Below the pieces are notes generated by a model. That model was not told the origin of the DNA. It saw only the letters and a program-made list of their open reading frames with translations, and made no database searches. The translations under genes and the position numbers were made by a program. 64,000 nt of DNA, taken from NCBI GenBank assembly GCA_963717155.1, contig OY970326.1:1426001-1490000 (forward strand), in the 5' to 3' direction. Positions 55,837-64,000 of this stretch are shown here, one piece after another (position 1 is the stretch's first letter; every line of letters begins with the position of its first letter). This stretch comes from G963717155 sp963717155 (GTDB taxonomy: Bacteria; Actinomycetota; Thermoleophilia; Gaiellales; JALYLC01).

Positions 55837-56809
55837 ATGGCTACCAACCCCGAGCTCCTCGCTGCGCCGCACCCGGCCACGACGAACCTGCGTCGGCGTG
55901 CCCGCGTCTCGGATCTCGCACTCCATGGCCTGACGTTCGGCGGAGCCGCGCTGGTCGTCGTGCTGCTCGGCGGCATCGTCTGGAAAGTCGTCCAGCTGGC
56001 GCGCCCGGCGATCTCGAAGTACGGGCTCGGGTTCATCACCGAGCAGGCGTGGAACCCGGTCACGAACAACTACGGCGCCTTCGACTTCCTCGTCGGCACG
56101 CTGATCAGCTCGGTCGGCGCGCTCCTGATCGCGGGCCCGCTCGCCGTGGCCATCGCGATCTATCTGACCGAGCTCTCCCCAGCGCTGGGTACGCCAGCCC
56201 CTCGCGATCCTCGTCGAGCTTCTGGCGGCGATCCCCTCGGTCGTGCTCGGCCTCTGGGGCATCCTCGTGCTCGGCCCGTTCGTGCAGTCCGATCTCGAGC
56301 CGTGGCTGAACAGCGTGCTCGGCTGGATTCCGTTGTTCAGCGGCGATCCGTCGCCGGTCGGCATGCTGCCGGCGATCCTCGTCCTGAGCCTGATGATGCT
56401 TCCGATCGTCACGAGCATCTCGCGCGAGGTGCTGCTCACCGCGCCACGCGACATGCGCGACGGCGCGCTCGCGCTGGGAGTGACCCGCTGGGAGATGATC
56501 CGCGGCATCGTCCTGCCGTACGCGCGTCCCGGGATCGCGGCGGCGATGATGCTCGGCCTGGCGCGGGCCCTGGGCGAGGCGATCGCCGTCACCCAGGTGA
56601 TCGGGAGCGCGACCGGCATCAACGTCTCGCTGTTCGCTCCGGCGGACACCCTGGCGGGCCGCATCGCGAGCCAGTACCAGGGCGCTACGAGCGACATGCA
56701 GGTCGCGGCCATCGCGTACCTCGGCGTGATCCTGCTCGCGATCGCCCTCGCGGTGAACGTGTCGGCTCGCGTGATCGTCGCCAACTCGGCGCGGCGGGCC
56801 TCGAGGTAG
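55837..56809 (+). CDS. pstC: phosphate ABC transporter permease PstC, one frameshift
   Basis: One of two membrane permeases of the Pst system. About six membrane segments are seen, including LTFGGAALVVVLLGGIVWKV and TLISSVGALLIAGPLAVAIA. After the break near 56190 the frame reads LAILVELLAAIPSVVLGLWG, then the EAA loop region DGALALGVTRWEMIRGIVLP and ARALGEAIAVTQVIG. Corrected length is 323 residues. It is followed by pstA after two bases. Confidence 0.92.
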
Positions 56810-56811
56810 CC

Positions 56812-57711
56812 GTGGCAGTCGAGGTCAGCCAGAACGGCGGGAACCCCTTCGGCAAGGGCGGGGACAACCTCCGGCGTCGACACGCCGTCAGCAAGGCCGC
56901 CGAAGGTCTGACCCTGCTCGCGACGCTGATCGCCGTGGCGGTGCTCGTGATCGTCGTGGGCAGCGTCTTCCTCAAGGGTCTCTCGGCGCTCAACCTCGAC
57001 TTCTTCTTCAACACCCCGGCGGTCTACGGCGCGACGGGAGGTGGCATCGCCAACGCGATCGTGGGCACCGCGGTGCTGGTCCTGCTCGCGACGGTGATGG
57101 CGGTGCCCGTCGGGATCCTCGTCGCGATCTATCTCAGCGAGTTCGCGAAGCCGGCGATCGCGACACCGCTCCGGGTGATACTCGACGTCTTCACCGGCAT
57201 CCCGTCGATCATCCTCGGCGTCTTCGTGTTCGCGTTGATCGTCGTCGGGCACGGACAGAGCGGCTGGGCGGGCGCCTTCGCACTTGCGCTGATCATGCTG
57301 CCGTACGTCGCCCGCGGCACCGACGAGGTGCTGACGCTGACGGCGTCGTCCACGCGCGAGGCGAGCCTCGCCCTCGGAGCCAGCAAGTCGTACACCGTCG
57401 TCCACGCGACGCTTCCGACGGCGGTCGGCGGCATCGTCACCTCGACGATCCTCGCGATCGCGCGCGTCGCCGGGGAGACAGCGCCGCTGCTGTTCGCGTC
57501 CTCGATCGCGGCGAACGCCATCTCTACCGACCCGAGCAAGCCGCTCGCGTCGATCCCGATCACGATCTTCACCTACTCCGAGTCGCCGAGTCCCGACCAG
57601 CATGCGCAGGCCTGGGCCGCAGCGCTGACGCTGATCGCCTTCGTCCTCCTGATCAGCGTGTTCGCGCGCCTGGGCGCGGCGCGCCACATGCGCAAGATCC
57701 GGGGCCGTTAA
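56812..57711 (+). CDS. pstA: phosphate ABC transporter permease PstA
   Basis: The second Pst permease, 299 residues. Membrane segments include LLATLIAVAVLVIVVGSVFL and VGTAVLVLLATVMAVPVGIL; VFTGIPSIILGVFVFAL and EASLALGASKSYTVVHATLP (EAA loop contacting PstB) are signatures, with IARVAGETAPLLFAS near the end. The GTG at 56812 is two bases after the pstC stop. No phoU follows; the next gene converges with overlapping stop codons. Confidence 0.93.
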   Translation: MAVEVSQNGGNPFGKGGDNLRRRHAVSKAAEGLTLLATLIAVAVLVIVVGSVFLKGLSALNLDFFFNTPAVYGATGGGIANAIVGTAVLVLLATVMAVPVGILVAIYLSEFAKPAIATPLRVILDVFTGIPSIILGVFVFALIVVGHGQSGWAGAFALALIMLPYVARGTDEVLTLTASSTREASLALGASKSYTVVHATLPTAVGGIVTSTILAIARVAGETAPLLFASSIAANAISTDPSKPLASIPITIFTYSESPSPDQHAQAWAAALTLIAFVLLISVFARLGAARHMRKIRGR

Positions 57712-58916
57712 GACCTAGGCGCGCGGAACCAGAGCGAGCTGTGCGTCGGCTGCAGGGTGTGCTGCACGACGCCGAGGAGCTCGTCCTCGAGGACGAGCAG
57801 GTCGATCTGCTGGCGCAGACTTGCGGAGAACGCAGCGAGCGTTCGCTCCCGGTCGTACGCGCTCCGGTAGAAGCGGCGGTCGACGAGCCGTCGGATACGC
57901 GTCAACCCGGGGCGGAACAGCGCCGCGACCGCGAGGGTCGAGATCGTGACCGCGATCGCGCTCGACTGCCCGCTCGTCGTCCGGAAGATCTCATCGACCA
58001 CGACGACGCTCGCCAGGTAGAGCGTCGCCAGCAGCACGATCAGGATGCTGTACGCCAGCGTTCGCCGGATCAGCGTGTCGATCGCGTAGAGCCGGTAGCG
58101 AAGGATCGCGATTCCGATTGCGACCGGGATGCCGCAGAACGTGATCGTGACGAGGACGAGGCTCGCCCCGACGACGGGTGTGTGCTCGAGCGGCGGGAGG
58201 TAGGTGAACGTCCACCACACCCACGTCAGCGCGAGCACCGCGCCTGCGAACGCCACCCACTTCAGCTGCTGTCGAGCCGTGCCGGACGAACGGCGCAACC
58301 GCACGACGATCGCCGTTCCACCGGTGAGGAGGCTCAGCATCAGCAGTGCCCAGCCCAACCCGGTGACGACCGTGATCGCCGTTGCAAAACCATCGACGCC
58401 GACCGGATTGGCGGTCGAGCGCGTCTGCGTGTCGAGCGCGCCGGGATCGAGCCCGAGGCCCAGGAGCAGGGCGACGGTGGCAGCGAGCGGCAGGTACCTC
58501 AGCAAGGTGGGCGACTCGGATCGCCCGTCGGGAAACAGCAGCAGGGCCAGTGCGATCAGCGGGGGCGCCGCAGCTGCGACCGTGTTCTCGGTCCACACTG
58601 CCCATACACCGCCTGGCAACGATCGTGCGTGCTCGAGCGCGTAGTTCGCGTACTCGAACAGGGCCGACGAGGCGGCGAGGACGCCGCCTGCCGCAAGGAG
58701 GATCCAACCGATCGGGTTCTCGGGCCTCCGCGCGCCGATCAACGCGCCGACGGTGGCATACGCGGTGCCCCATAGCGCGAAGATCACGTCGTGGCCCAGG
58801 GCCGCGTCCAATCCGGCGTTCCCGCCCTGGTTCACGACGTTCAGCACGAGGCTGATCGTGACGAAGGCCATGCAGACAACCCAGGCAGGAAGGGCGATGC
58901 GGGCCACGCCGGACAT
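57708..58916 (-). CDS. multi-pass membrane protein resembling the sensor part of histidine kinases
   Basis: A 402-residue protein with about nine hydrophobic segments, from ALPAWVVCMAFVTISLVLNV to SILIVLLATLYLASVVVVDE. RRPENPIGWILLAAGGVLAA and RYRLYAIDTLIRRTLAY are typical of membrane-embedded sensors that precede histidine kinase domains in actinobacteria. The soluble tail (RRFYRSAYDRERTLAAFSAS, then VQHTLQPTHSSLWFRA) is the usual linker, but the protein stops before any HisKA or ATPase domain. Function is unknown. The frame is intact and converges on pstA. Confidence 0.75.
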   Translation of the reverse strand: MSGVARIALPAWVVCMAFVTISLVLNVVNQGGNAGLDAALGHDVIFALWGTAYATVGALIGARRPENPIGWILLAAGGVLAASSALFEYANYALEHARSLPGGVWAVWTENTVAAAAPPLIALALLLFPDGRSESPTLLRYLPLAATVALLLGLGLDPGALDTQTRSTANPVGVDGFATAITVVTGLGWALLMLSLLTGGTAIVVRLRRSSGTARQQLKWVAFAGAVLALTWVWWTFTYLPPLEHTPVVGASLVLVTITFCGIPVAIGIAILRYRLYAIDTLIRRTLAYSILIVLLATLYLASVVVVDEIFRTTSGQSSAIAVTISTLAVAALFRPGLTRIRRLVDRRFYRSAYDRERTLAAFSASLRQQIDLLVLEDELLGVVQHTLQPTHSSLWFRAPRS

Positions 58917-58949
58917 CTTCTCAATGACCCGTTACGGCACCGTTACGGC

Positions 58950-59615
58950 CTACGCAGCGCGCGAGCTGAGGCCCGACACCGTGTGCCCGTTGATGCACGT
59001 GCAGGTGTAGGCGAGCGCGAGCTCGTCGGACTGCCACGCGACCTGGTCGGGCAGGTAGGTCTCGGCGCACTGCGAGCAGCGCACCGGTGGGACGAGACCC
59101 GGCTCGGCCGCGCAGGCGCGGCAGATGGGAAGCGGGCGCCGAAGCTCGACGTGGCGACCGCCGATCATCTGTCCGACCGCCCTCGCCTCGCCCGCGAGCG
59201 GTGCGCCGCAGCGCTGGCAGTAGGACGGCACCTCTCCCGCCTCCACCGAGCAGATGATGTCGGCGGCGACCTGCGAGCGGGCCTCGGAGCCCGACTCGAT
59301 GCCCTCGACCTCGCCATCGAGCGACAGCACCGCCCGCTCGGCGTCGACGCGACCGAAGCGCAGGAGCAGCGCTCCGAACATCCGCCCGTCGACGGCGGCA
59401 TCCGGCCCTGCCTCGACGATCGTCGCCTCGCGCGAGGAGAGGTCAGACGGACTCATGCAGGCCACGAACACGCTGACGTGCAGGAGATTCCTCGGGCCGT
59501 GCGCGGCCAGATGCACCGCGAGACCGCGCTCGCTGCCCGACAGGGCGGGATACCACGTGAGCCGCCCACCGCGAAGCGGGGCTTCCTCGCCGTCTATACG
59601 CAGGAAGGAGGCCAC
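58950..59615 (-). CDS. uncharacterised protein with C-terminal zinc-ribbon cysteines
   Basis: About 221 residues from the GTG at 59615, which follows a CATACT box. The N-terminal two thirds are a mixed alpha/beta region without known motifs (GLAVHLAAHGPRNLLHVSVF). The C-terminus has CQRCGAPL, CRACAAEPG, CSQCAETY and CTCINGH, enough ligands for two zinc sites. It lies just after another unknown gene on the same strand and both are divergent from lpdA. I do not recognise the family. Confidence 0.65.
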   Translation of the reverse strand: MASFLRIDGEEAPLRGGRLTWYPALSGSERGLAVHLAAHGPRNLLHVSVFVACMSPSDLSSREATIVEAGPDAAVDGRMFGALLLRFGRVDAERAVLSLDGEVEGIESGSEARSQVAADIICSVEAGEVPSYCQRCGAPLAGEARAVGQMIGGRHVELRRPLPICRACAAEPGLVPPVRCSQCAETYLPDQVAWQSDELALAYTCTCINGHTVSGLSSRAA

Positions 59616-59640
59616 CTCAGCGAAGTATGGCGCTAAATGG

Positions 59641-59967
59641 TTACCAGCTCGGGCCCTGCGTGGCGATCGGCCGATCCGCATCGATCGACCGCAGCACCTC
59701 GAGCTCGCCCTCCACACTCGCGAGCTGGCGCAGGCGCGTCGCTACGAGCCCCGGTGCTGCCCCGTAGCCGACGATCCGTGCGGCGCGGAACCGCAGGACA
59801 CCCGAGCGGTAGTCATCGTCGCGCCGCCACGGGTTCAGCGGTGCGAGGACGACGACGACCTCCTCGGTGCGATCGGTGTCGGCGAGCCGCAGCTCGAGCG
59901 CGAGGTGCGACCAGTCCTCGGACTCCTCTTCGAGGATTGCGGCCCACTGCTCGGCGAGACTTGCCAT
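59641..59967 (-). CDS. small uncharacterised protein, 108 aa
   Basis: The sequence starts MASLAEQWAAILEEESEDWS, continues HLALELRLADTDRTEEVVVV and LNPWRRDDDYRSGVLRFRAA, and ends with a helical segment (LVATRLRQLASVEGELEVLR). It looks like a compact alpha/beta domain without metal or catalytic motifs. It is 25 bases upstream of the zinc-ribbon gene on the same strand, so the two may work together. No family is recognised. Confidence 0.6.
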   Translation of the reverse strand: MASLAEQWAAILEEESEDWSHLALELRLADTDRTEEVVVVLAPLNPWRRDDDYRSGVLRFRAARIVGYGAAPGLVATRLRQLASVEGELEVLRSIDADRPIATQGPSW

Positions 59968-60001
59968 CTCGAGCCGAACGGTAGCGTGCGGAGTGCTCTG
60001 C

Positions 60002-60007
60002 TAGCGT
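60002..60007 (+). promoter_or_regulatory. -10 box of lpdA
   Basis: TAGCGT ends eight bases before the ATG at 60016, in the 48-base divergent gap. Confidence 0.45.
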
Positions 60008-60015
60008 CACCGCAT

Positions 60016-61443
60016 ATGGAATGCGATCTCGCAGTTCTCGGGGCCGGTCCCGGCGGCTATCCGGCGGCGATCCGCGCCGTCCAGCTCGGCGCAACGGTCG
60101 TGTGCGTCGAGGAGGGGCTCCTCGGCGGGGTCGGGGGCACCTGCCTGAATGTCGGGTGCATCCCGACGAAGGCGATGGTGCAGTCGGCGCATGCGTTCCA
60201 CGAGGCGCGCGAGCGCATGGCGCCGCTCGGCGTCAGGGTCGATGGCGTCTCGCTCGACTTCGACCAGGTGCAGGCGAACCGCCGTGGCATCGTCGACGGC
60301 GTCGTACGCGGTCTCGCAGGTCTGATGAAGGGCGTCGGCATCCAGGTGGTCCATGGCCGCGGGCGCTTCACGGGCCCGAACACGCTGCAGGTCGGGGGTG
60401 GCGAGGATGTCCACTTCAAGAGCGCGGTCATCGCAACCGGGTCGCGCCCCTCGGCACCGCCGATTCCCGGACTCGACGACCCGCGCTGCCTCGACTCGAC
60501 TGGCATGCTCGAGGTCGACCACGTGCCCGAGCGACTGGTGGTGCTCGGCGGCGGCGTGATCGGCTGCGAGTTCGCCTCGATCTTCGCGCACTTCGGGTCG
60601 CAGGTGACGATCGTCGAGATGCTTCCGAACCTGCTCGGCAACGAGGACGCCGATGCGGTCTCCGCGCTCGAGCGCGCGTTCAAGAAGCGCGGCGTCGACG
60701 TCGTGCTCGGCGCGCGCGCGACCCGCGTCGAGCCGCAGACCGACTCGCTCCGCCTGATCTATGCCGACGCGAACGGCGAGGAGCATGCCGTCGACGCCGA
60801 CAGGATCCTCGTCTCGACCGGTCGCGTGGCGAACGTCGAGGACCTCGGGCTCGAGGCAGCGGGCGTGACCGCCGAGCGCAGGCGCATCCCGGTCGACGCC
60901 TCGATGCGCACGAACGTCCCCCACATCTTCGCCGCCGGCGACGTCGCCGGTAACTGGCAGCTCGCGCACACCGCGTTCCGCGAGGGCGAGATCGCCGCAG
61001 AGAACGCGCTCGGCCACGATTCCGAGATCGACTACCGCTCGACGCCGCGCTGCACCTACACCGATCCCGAGGTCGCCGCAGTCGGGCTGACCGAGGCCGA
61101 GGCCCGTGAGCAGCACGGCGACGCCGTGCAGGTCGGGACGATGCCGTACGCGGCGATCGCACGAGCCGCCATGTACGGCGATCGGACGGGGTTCGCGAAG
61201 GTCATCTCGGAGAGCCGCTACGGCGAGCTTCTCGGGATGGTCGTCGTCGGCACGCAGGCGACCGAGCTGATCAACGCAGGCGTCGTCGGCATCGAGGGCG
61301 AGGCGACGGTCGAGACGATCGGCGACTCGATCGCAGCGCACCCGACACTCGGCGAGGCCGTCAAGGAGGCCGCGCTCGTCGCCCTCGGCCGTCCGCTCCA
61401 CATTCCGGCGCCGCGCCCTCGCACTCCCGCGGCGAGTGCCTAA
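60016..61443 (+). CDS. lpdA: dihydrolipoyl dehydrogenase
   Basis: The E3 component of 2-oxoacid dehydrogenase complexes. It is 475 residues with FAD motif LAVLGAGPGGYPAAIRAVQL, redox-active disulfide GGTCLNVGCIPTKA, NAD motif LVVLGGGVIGCEFASIFAHF, a second FAD motif TNVPHIFAAGDVAG and the C-terminal His-Glu dyad in IAAHPTLGEAVKEA. The pdhA gene starting at 63882 suggests that it serves pyruvate or branched-chain dehydrogenase. The frame is intact. Confidence 0.94.
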   Translation: MECDLAVLGAGPGGYPAAIRAVQLGATVVCVEEGLLGGVGGTCLNVGCIPTKAMVQSAHAFHEARERMAPLGVRVDGVSLDFDQVQANRRGIVDGVVRGLAGLMKGVGIQVVHGRGRFTGPNTLQVGGGEDVHFKSAVIATGSRPSAPPIPGLDDPRCLDSTGMLEVDHVPERLVVLGGGVIGCEFASIFAHFGSQVTIVEMLPNLLGNEDADAVSALERAFKKRGVDVVLGARATRVEPQTDSLRLIYADANGEEHAVDADRILVSTGRVANVEDLGLEAAGVTAERRRIPVDASMRTNVPHIFAAGDVAGNWQLAHTAFREGEIAAENALGHDSEIDYRSTPRCTYTDPEVAAVGLTEAEAREQHGDAVQVGTMPYAAIARAAMYGDRTGFAKVISESRYGELLGMVVVGTQATELINAGVVGIEGEATVETIGDSIAAHPTLGEAVKEAALVALGRPLHIPAPRPRTPAASA

Positions 61444-61858
61444 TCTGGCTCCGGCGACGCCGGGGATCGTGCTCGCGCACTCGGTCGCCGGCGTCGCGCT
61501 CGGCGCCCGTCGCACGACGCTGAGCGCGCGGCTGGGCAAGGGCACCGTGGTGCGGTCGGGGAAGGGCAGCTTCGGCCCGTTCGTGGTCGTCGACTTCCGG
61601 AAGCCGGTCGTGAGCGTCACGTTCCTCAACGGCGCTGCCACGACCGTCTCGACGAGCTCGCGGCTGTACCGCACGCCCGAGGGGATCGCGGTGGGCGCGA
61701 GCTCGAGCGCGCTGCACCACGCGTACGGCAGCCGTCTGCACTGCGGCAACTTCCAGATCTGCACGGTGGGGAAGGCGCTTCCCGGTCGTGCCGTGACGAC
61801 CTTCGACCTGCAGAGCGCGCGTGTCGTGCGGATCGACGTGTCGGCCGTTCTCGACTAG
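61436..61858 (+). CDS. uncharacterised beta-rich protein, 140 aa
   Basis: Opens from a GTG overlapping the lpdA end and reads VAGVALGARRTTLSARLGKG, then VTFLNGAATTVSTSSRLYRT and PEGIAVGASSSALHHAYGSR. The pattern of a G-x-x-LG-x-x segment, a strand with aromatic residues and a second GIAVGxS segment recalls small outer-surface or SmpA/OmlA-like repeats that are common as secreted proteins in Thermoleophilia. No signal peptide is visible from this start. Two cysteines (LHCGNFQICT) could form a disulfide. Confidence 0.6.
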   Translation: MPNLAPATPGIVLAHSVAGVALGARRTTLSARLGKGTVVRSGKGSFGPFVVVDFRKPVVSVTFLNGAATTVSTSSRLYRTPEGIAVGASSSALHHAYGSRLHCGNFQICTVGKALPGRAVTTFDLQSARVVRIDVSAVLD

Positions 61859-61881
61859 GACGCCTTCATAGGCCAACCACG

Positions 61882-61887
61882 TAGACT
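61882..61887 (+). promoter_or_regulatory. -10 box of proS
   Basis: TAGACT, identical to the box before the DAHP synthase gene, ends nine bases before the ATG at 61897. Confidence 0.5.
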
Positions 61888-61896
61888 CGTGCCCCG

Positions 61897-63586
61897 ATGA
61901 GGGCCACGCGCTACCTGATGCCGACCCTGCGCGACGACCCGGCCGACGCCGTCGCAGTCTCCCACCGCCTTCTCGTACGTGCCGGGATGACCCGGCAGGT
62001 CGGTGCTGGACTGTGGACGTGGCTCCCGCTCGGCTGGCGCTCGCTGCAGCGCGCCGTCGCGATCGTGCGCGAGGAGATGGATCGCATCGGCGGGCAGGAG
62101 ATGCTGATGCCCGTGCTGCTGCCTGCGGAGCTCTGGAAGCAGAGCGGGCGCTACGGCATCGACGAGCTGTTCAAGCTGAAGGACCGCGTCGGTCGCGATC
62201 TCGTGCTCGCCCTGACCCACGAGGAGGTCACCGCGTTCCATGCGGCGCGCGAGCTGCGGTCGTGGCGCGACCTGCCGCAGATCTGGTACCACATCCAGAC
62301 GAAGGAGCGCGACGAGCTGCGTCCGACCGGCGGAGTGCTGCGCACCCGCGAGTTCGCGATGAAGGACTCCTACACGCTCGATCGCGACGAGGAGGGCCTC
62401 GACGCGGCCTATGCCCTGCACGAGATCGCCTACGGGCGCATCTTCGACCGCTGCGGCCTGACGTACTGGAAGGTCGAGTCCGACACCGGCTACATGGGCG
62501 GATCGGGCGCCCACGAGTACATGGCCCCATCCTCCGCGGGCCAGGACGAGGTGGCGCTGTGCGATCGCTGCGACTACGCCGCGAACGTCGAGAAGGCTCG
62601 TAGCCGCATCTCGCAGCCCGAGTTCCCGCCCGAGGCGCCACCCGAGGAGGTGGCGACGCCGGGCATCGAGACGATCGATGCGCTCGCCGGGTTCCTCGGG
62701 ATCGACCCGCGCGCGACCGCCAAGGCGATGCCGGTGGTCGCGGCAGACGGAACCGTCGTGCTCGCCCTGGTGCGGGGCGACCGCCGTCTGCATGACATCA
62801 AGCTGCGCAAGGCACTCGGCCAGGACCACCGCCCGGCGACGGCCGAGGAGATCGAGGAGACGTTCGGCGCGAAGCCCGGCTCGATCGGGCCGGTCGACGG
62901 GGATTTCGACGACCATCGCCGACGAGACCCTGGCGAACGGCGCGTACGTCGGCGGCGCGAACCGCACGGGCTACCACATCACGGGCCTCGTGCTCGGCCG
63001 CGACTACCAGGCGAAACTGGCCGACCTGCACGTCGTCGAGGCCGGCGATGGCTGCCCGCTGTGCGGCGGGACGCTGCGCATCGAGCCGGCGATCGAGATC
63101 GGCAACATCTTCAAGCTCGGGACGAAGTACGCCGAGGCACTCGGTGCGACGTATCTGGATGAAGGCGGCAAGGAGCGGCCGATCGTCATGGGCTCCTACG
63201 GCATCGGCCCTGCCCGGATCGTGGCTGCTGCGCTCGAGCAGTCGCACGACGACGCCGGGTGCATCTGGCCCGCGCCGCTCGCCCCGTTCGACGCGTGGCT
63301 CATCCCGATCGGCGACGAGGCGGTCGTCGCCGCCCAGCGCCTCGAGGATCAGCTCGCCGAGCACGGGCTCACGGTGATGATCGACGACCGGGCACAGGGC
63401 CCGGGTTCGAAGTTCGCCGATGCCGACCTGATCGGCGTCCCGCTGCGGGTGACGCTCGGCAAGCGCACGATCTCCGACGGGACGGTCGATCTGCGGTTCC
63501 GGCGCGACGGCTCCGAGGAGACGCTGCCGCTGGCGCAGGCTGCGGCGCGGCTCGCCGAGCTCAGCAAGGAGCTACGACCGAAATGA
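61897..63586 (+). CDS. proS: prolyl-tRNA synthetase (bacterial type with editing domain), one frameshift
   Basis: Charges tRNA-Pro. It opens MRATRYLMPTLRDDPADAVA; LVRAGMTRQVGAGLWTWLPL is motif 1; RDELRPTGGVLRTREFAMKD is motif 2. An INS/YbaK-like editing domain follows (about residues 240-385) and motif 3 is GSYGIGPARIVAAALEQ. The C-terminal anticodon-binding domain ends RLAELSKEL. The frame shifts near 62908 inside the editing domain; corrected length is 562 residues, the long bacterial form. It overlaps the next ATG by four bases. Confidence 0.93.
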
Positions 63587-63876
63587 GCGCCACGCCGTCC
63601 GAGCCCTTCGGATCGGCTGTGGCAAGGCTGATGCGCGAGCGCGGGCTCTCATACCGCGGTCTCGCGCGCGAGACCGGGCTCTCGGCCGGCTACCTCAACC
63701 ATCTGGTGCAGGGCACGCGCCCACCGCCGAGCGACGCGGTGCTCGAGCGGCTCGCCGGGGCGCTCGGAGTGGACGTCGCGCACTTCACCGAGCATCGCCT
63801 GCGGCGCGTCGTGGAACGTCTCGAGGAGAGCCCAGAGCTGGTCGACCGGCTCTACGCAGAGTCTGTGCAAGACTGA
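63583..63876 (+). CDS. XRE-family helix-turn-helix protein
   Basis: A 97-residue DNA-binding protein. The helix-turn-helix covers about residues 10-65: AVARLMRERGLSYRGLARET, GLSAGYLNHLVQGTRPPPSD and LERLAGALGVDVAHFTEH. A short helical tail follows. It sits between proS and pdhA and may regulate the pyruvate dehydrogenase genes, though nothing in the sequence proves that. The frame is intact. Confidence 0.85.
   Translation: MSATPSEPFGSAVARLMRERGLSYRGLARETGLSAGYLNHLVQGTRPPPSDAVLERLAGALGVDVAHFTEHRLRRVVERLEESPELVDRLYAESVQD
63869..63874 (+). promoter_or_regulatory. possible -10 box of pdhA
   Basis: AAGACT ends seven bases before the ATG at 63882, inside the end of the HTH gene. It is a weak box by itself. 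Confidence 0.3.
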
Positions 63877-63881
63877 GCGCG

Positions 63882-64000
63882 ATGGCCCAGGTCGTCACGC
63901 AGAGCGGCGATGTCGCGGAGGACGCGGCAACCGCCCGACGGCTCTACCGCGCGATGTACCTGGTGCGTCGCTTCGAGGAGCGCACGGAGGAGCAGTACAC
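63882..64000 (+). CDS. pdhA: 2-oxoacid dehydrogenase E1 alpha subunit, 5' part (cut by window end)
   Basis: The first 39 residues are visible. They begin MAQVVTQSGDVAEDAATARR and continue LYRAMYLVRRFEERTEEQY. The segment LYRAMYLVRRFEER is the standard start of the E1 alpha fold that binds thiamine diphosphate in pyruvate and branched-chain dehydrogenases. The upstream lpdA supports the assignment. Pyruvate versus branched-chain specificity cannot be decided from this fragment. Confidence 0.75.
   Translation, partial: MAQVVTQSGDVAEDAATARRLYRAMYLVRRFEERTEEQY

Noticed and set aside
1..64000. Defence islands, prophage, toxin-antitoxin or biosynthetic clusters
   Set aside because: Every gene I could recognise is housekeeping, transport or a small unknown. 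No nuclease/helicase defence sets, integrases or synthase modules were seen.

Overview
This is about 64 kb of very GC-rich bacterial chromosome, almost entirely core housekeeping genes. Frequent GTG/TTG starts, zinc-type L28 and L32, a T-box ahead of pheST, a DnaE-type replicase and apparently leaderless promoters point to Actinomycetota. A Thermoleophilia-like lineage is my best guess from gene content; I could not test it phylogenetically. I saw no rRNA, tRNA, CRISPR array, prophage or transposase.

Layout. 0-18 kb: ispG, dnaE, scpA-scpB, a pseudouridine synthase plus a small S4 protein, DAHP synthase-tyrA-aroA, two uncharacterised minus-strand genes, then cmk-plsC-der-gpsA-metK. 18-21 kb: a quinone oxidoreductase-like gene, a PilZ-like protein, and a minus-strand phosphotransferase/HAD pair. 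21-30.5 kb: priA-def-fmt-rsmB-rpe-ribD, a repeat element, then ribE-ribBA-ribH. 30.5-46 kb: cupin, rpmB, fakA-fakB, a flippase-like membrane protein, recG-rsmD-coaD, a coiled-coil protein, yceD-rpmF-plsX-acpP-rnc-smc-ftsY. 46-54 kb: infC-rpmI-rplT with a structured leader, an rRNA methyltransferase, threonine dehydratase, a methyltransferase, and T-box-pheS-pheT. 54-58 kb: pstB divergent from pstS-pstC-pstA. 58-64 kb: a kinase-less sensor-like membrane protein, two unknown genes, lpdA, a small unknown gene, proS, an HTH protein, and the start of pdhA.

The genes form conserved blocks: replication and chromosome segregation (dnaE, scpAB, smc, priA, recG), aromatic amino acid and riboflavin synthesis, formyl-methionine handling (def, fmt), lipid precursors (plsX, acpP, plsC, gpsA, fakAB), translation (infC, L20, L35, L28, L32, pheST, proS) and phosphate uptake (pst).

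Two things stand out. First, at least 26 conserved genes are broken by small frameshifts, mostly one extra C or G. Removing those bases usually restores the family's normal length, so I read them as sequence errors and annotate the genes as whole. Second, five copies of a ~117 bp repeat build two large palindromic non-coding elements (1401-1902 and 27674-28041), the second lying between ribD and ribE. Many genes have a TAnnnT box 6-10 bases before the start codon, and six of eight convergent gene pairs overlap at their stop codons.
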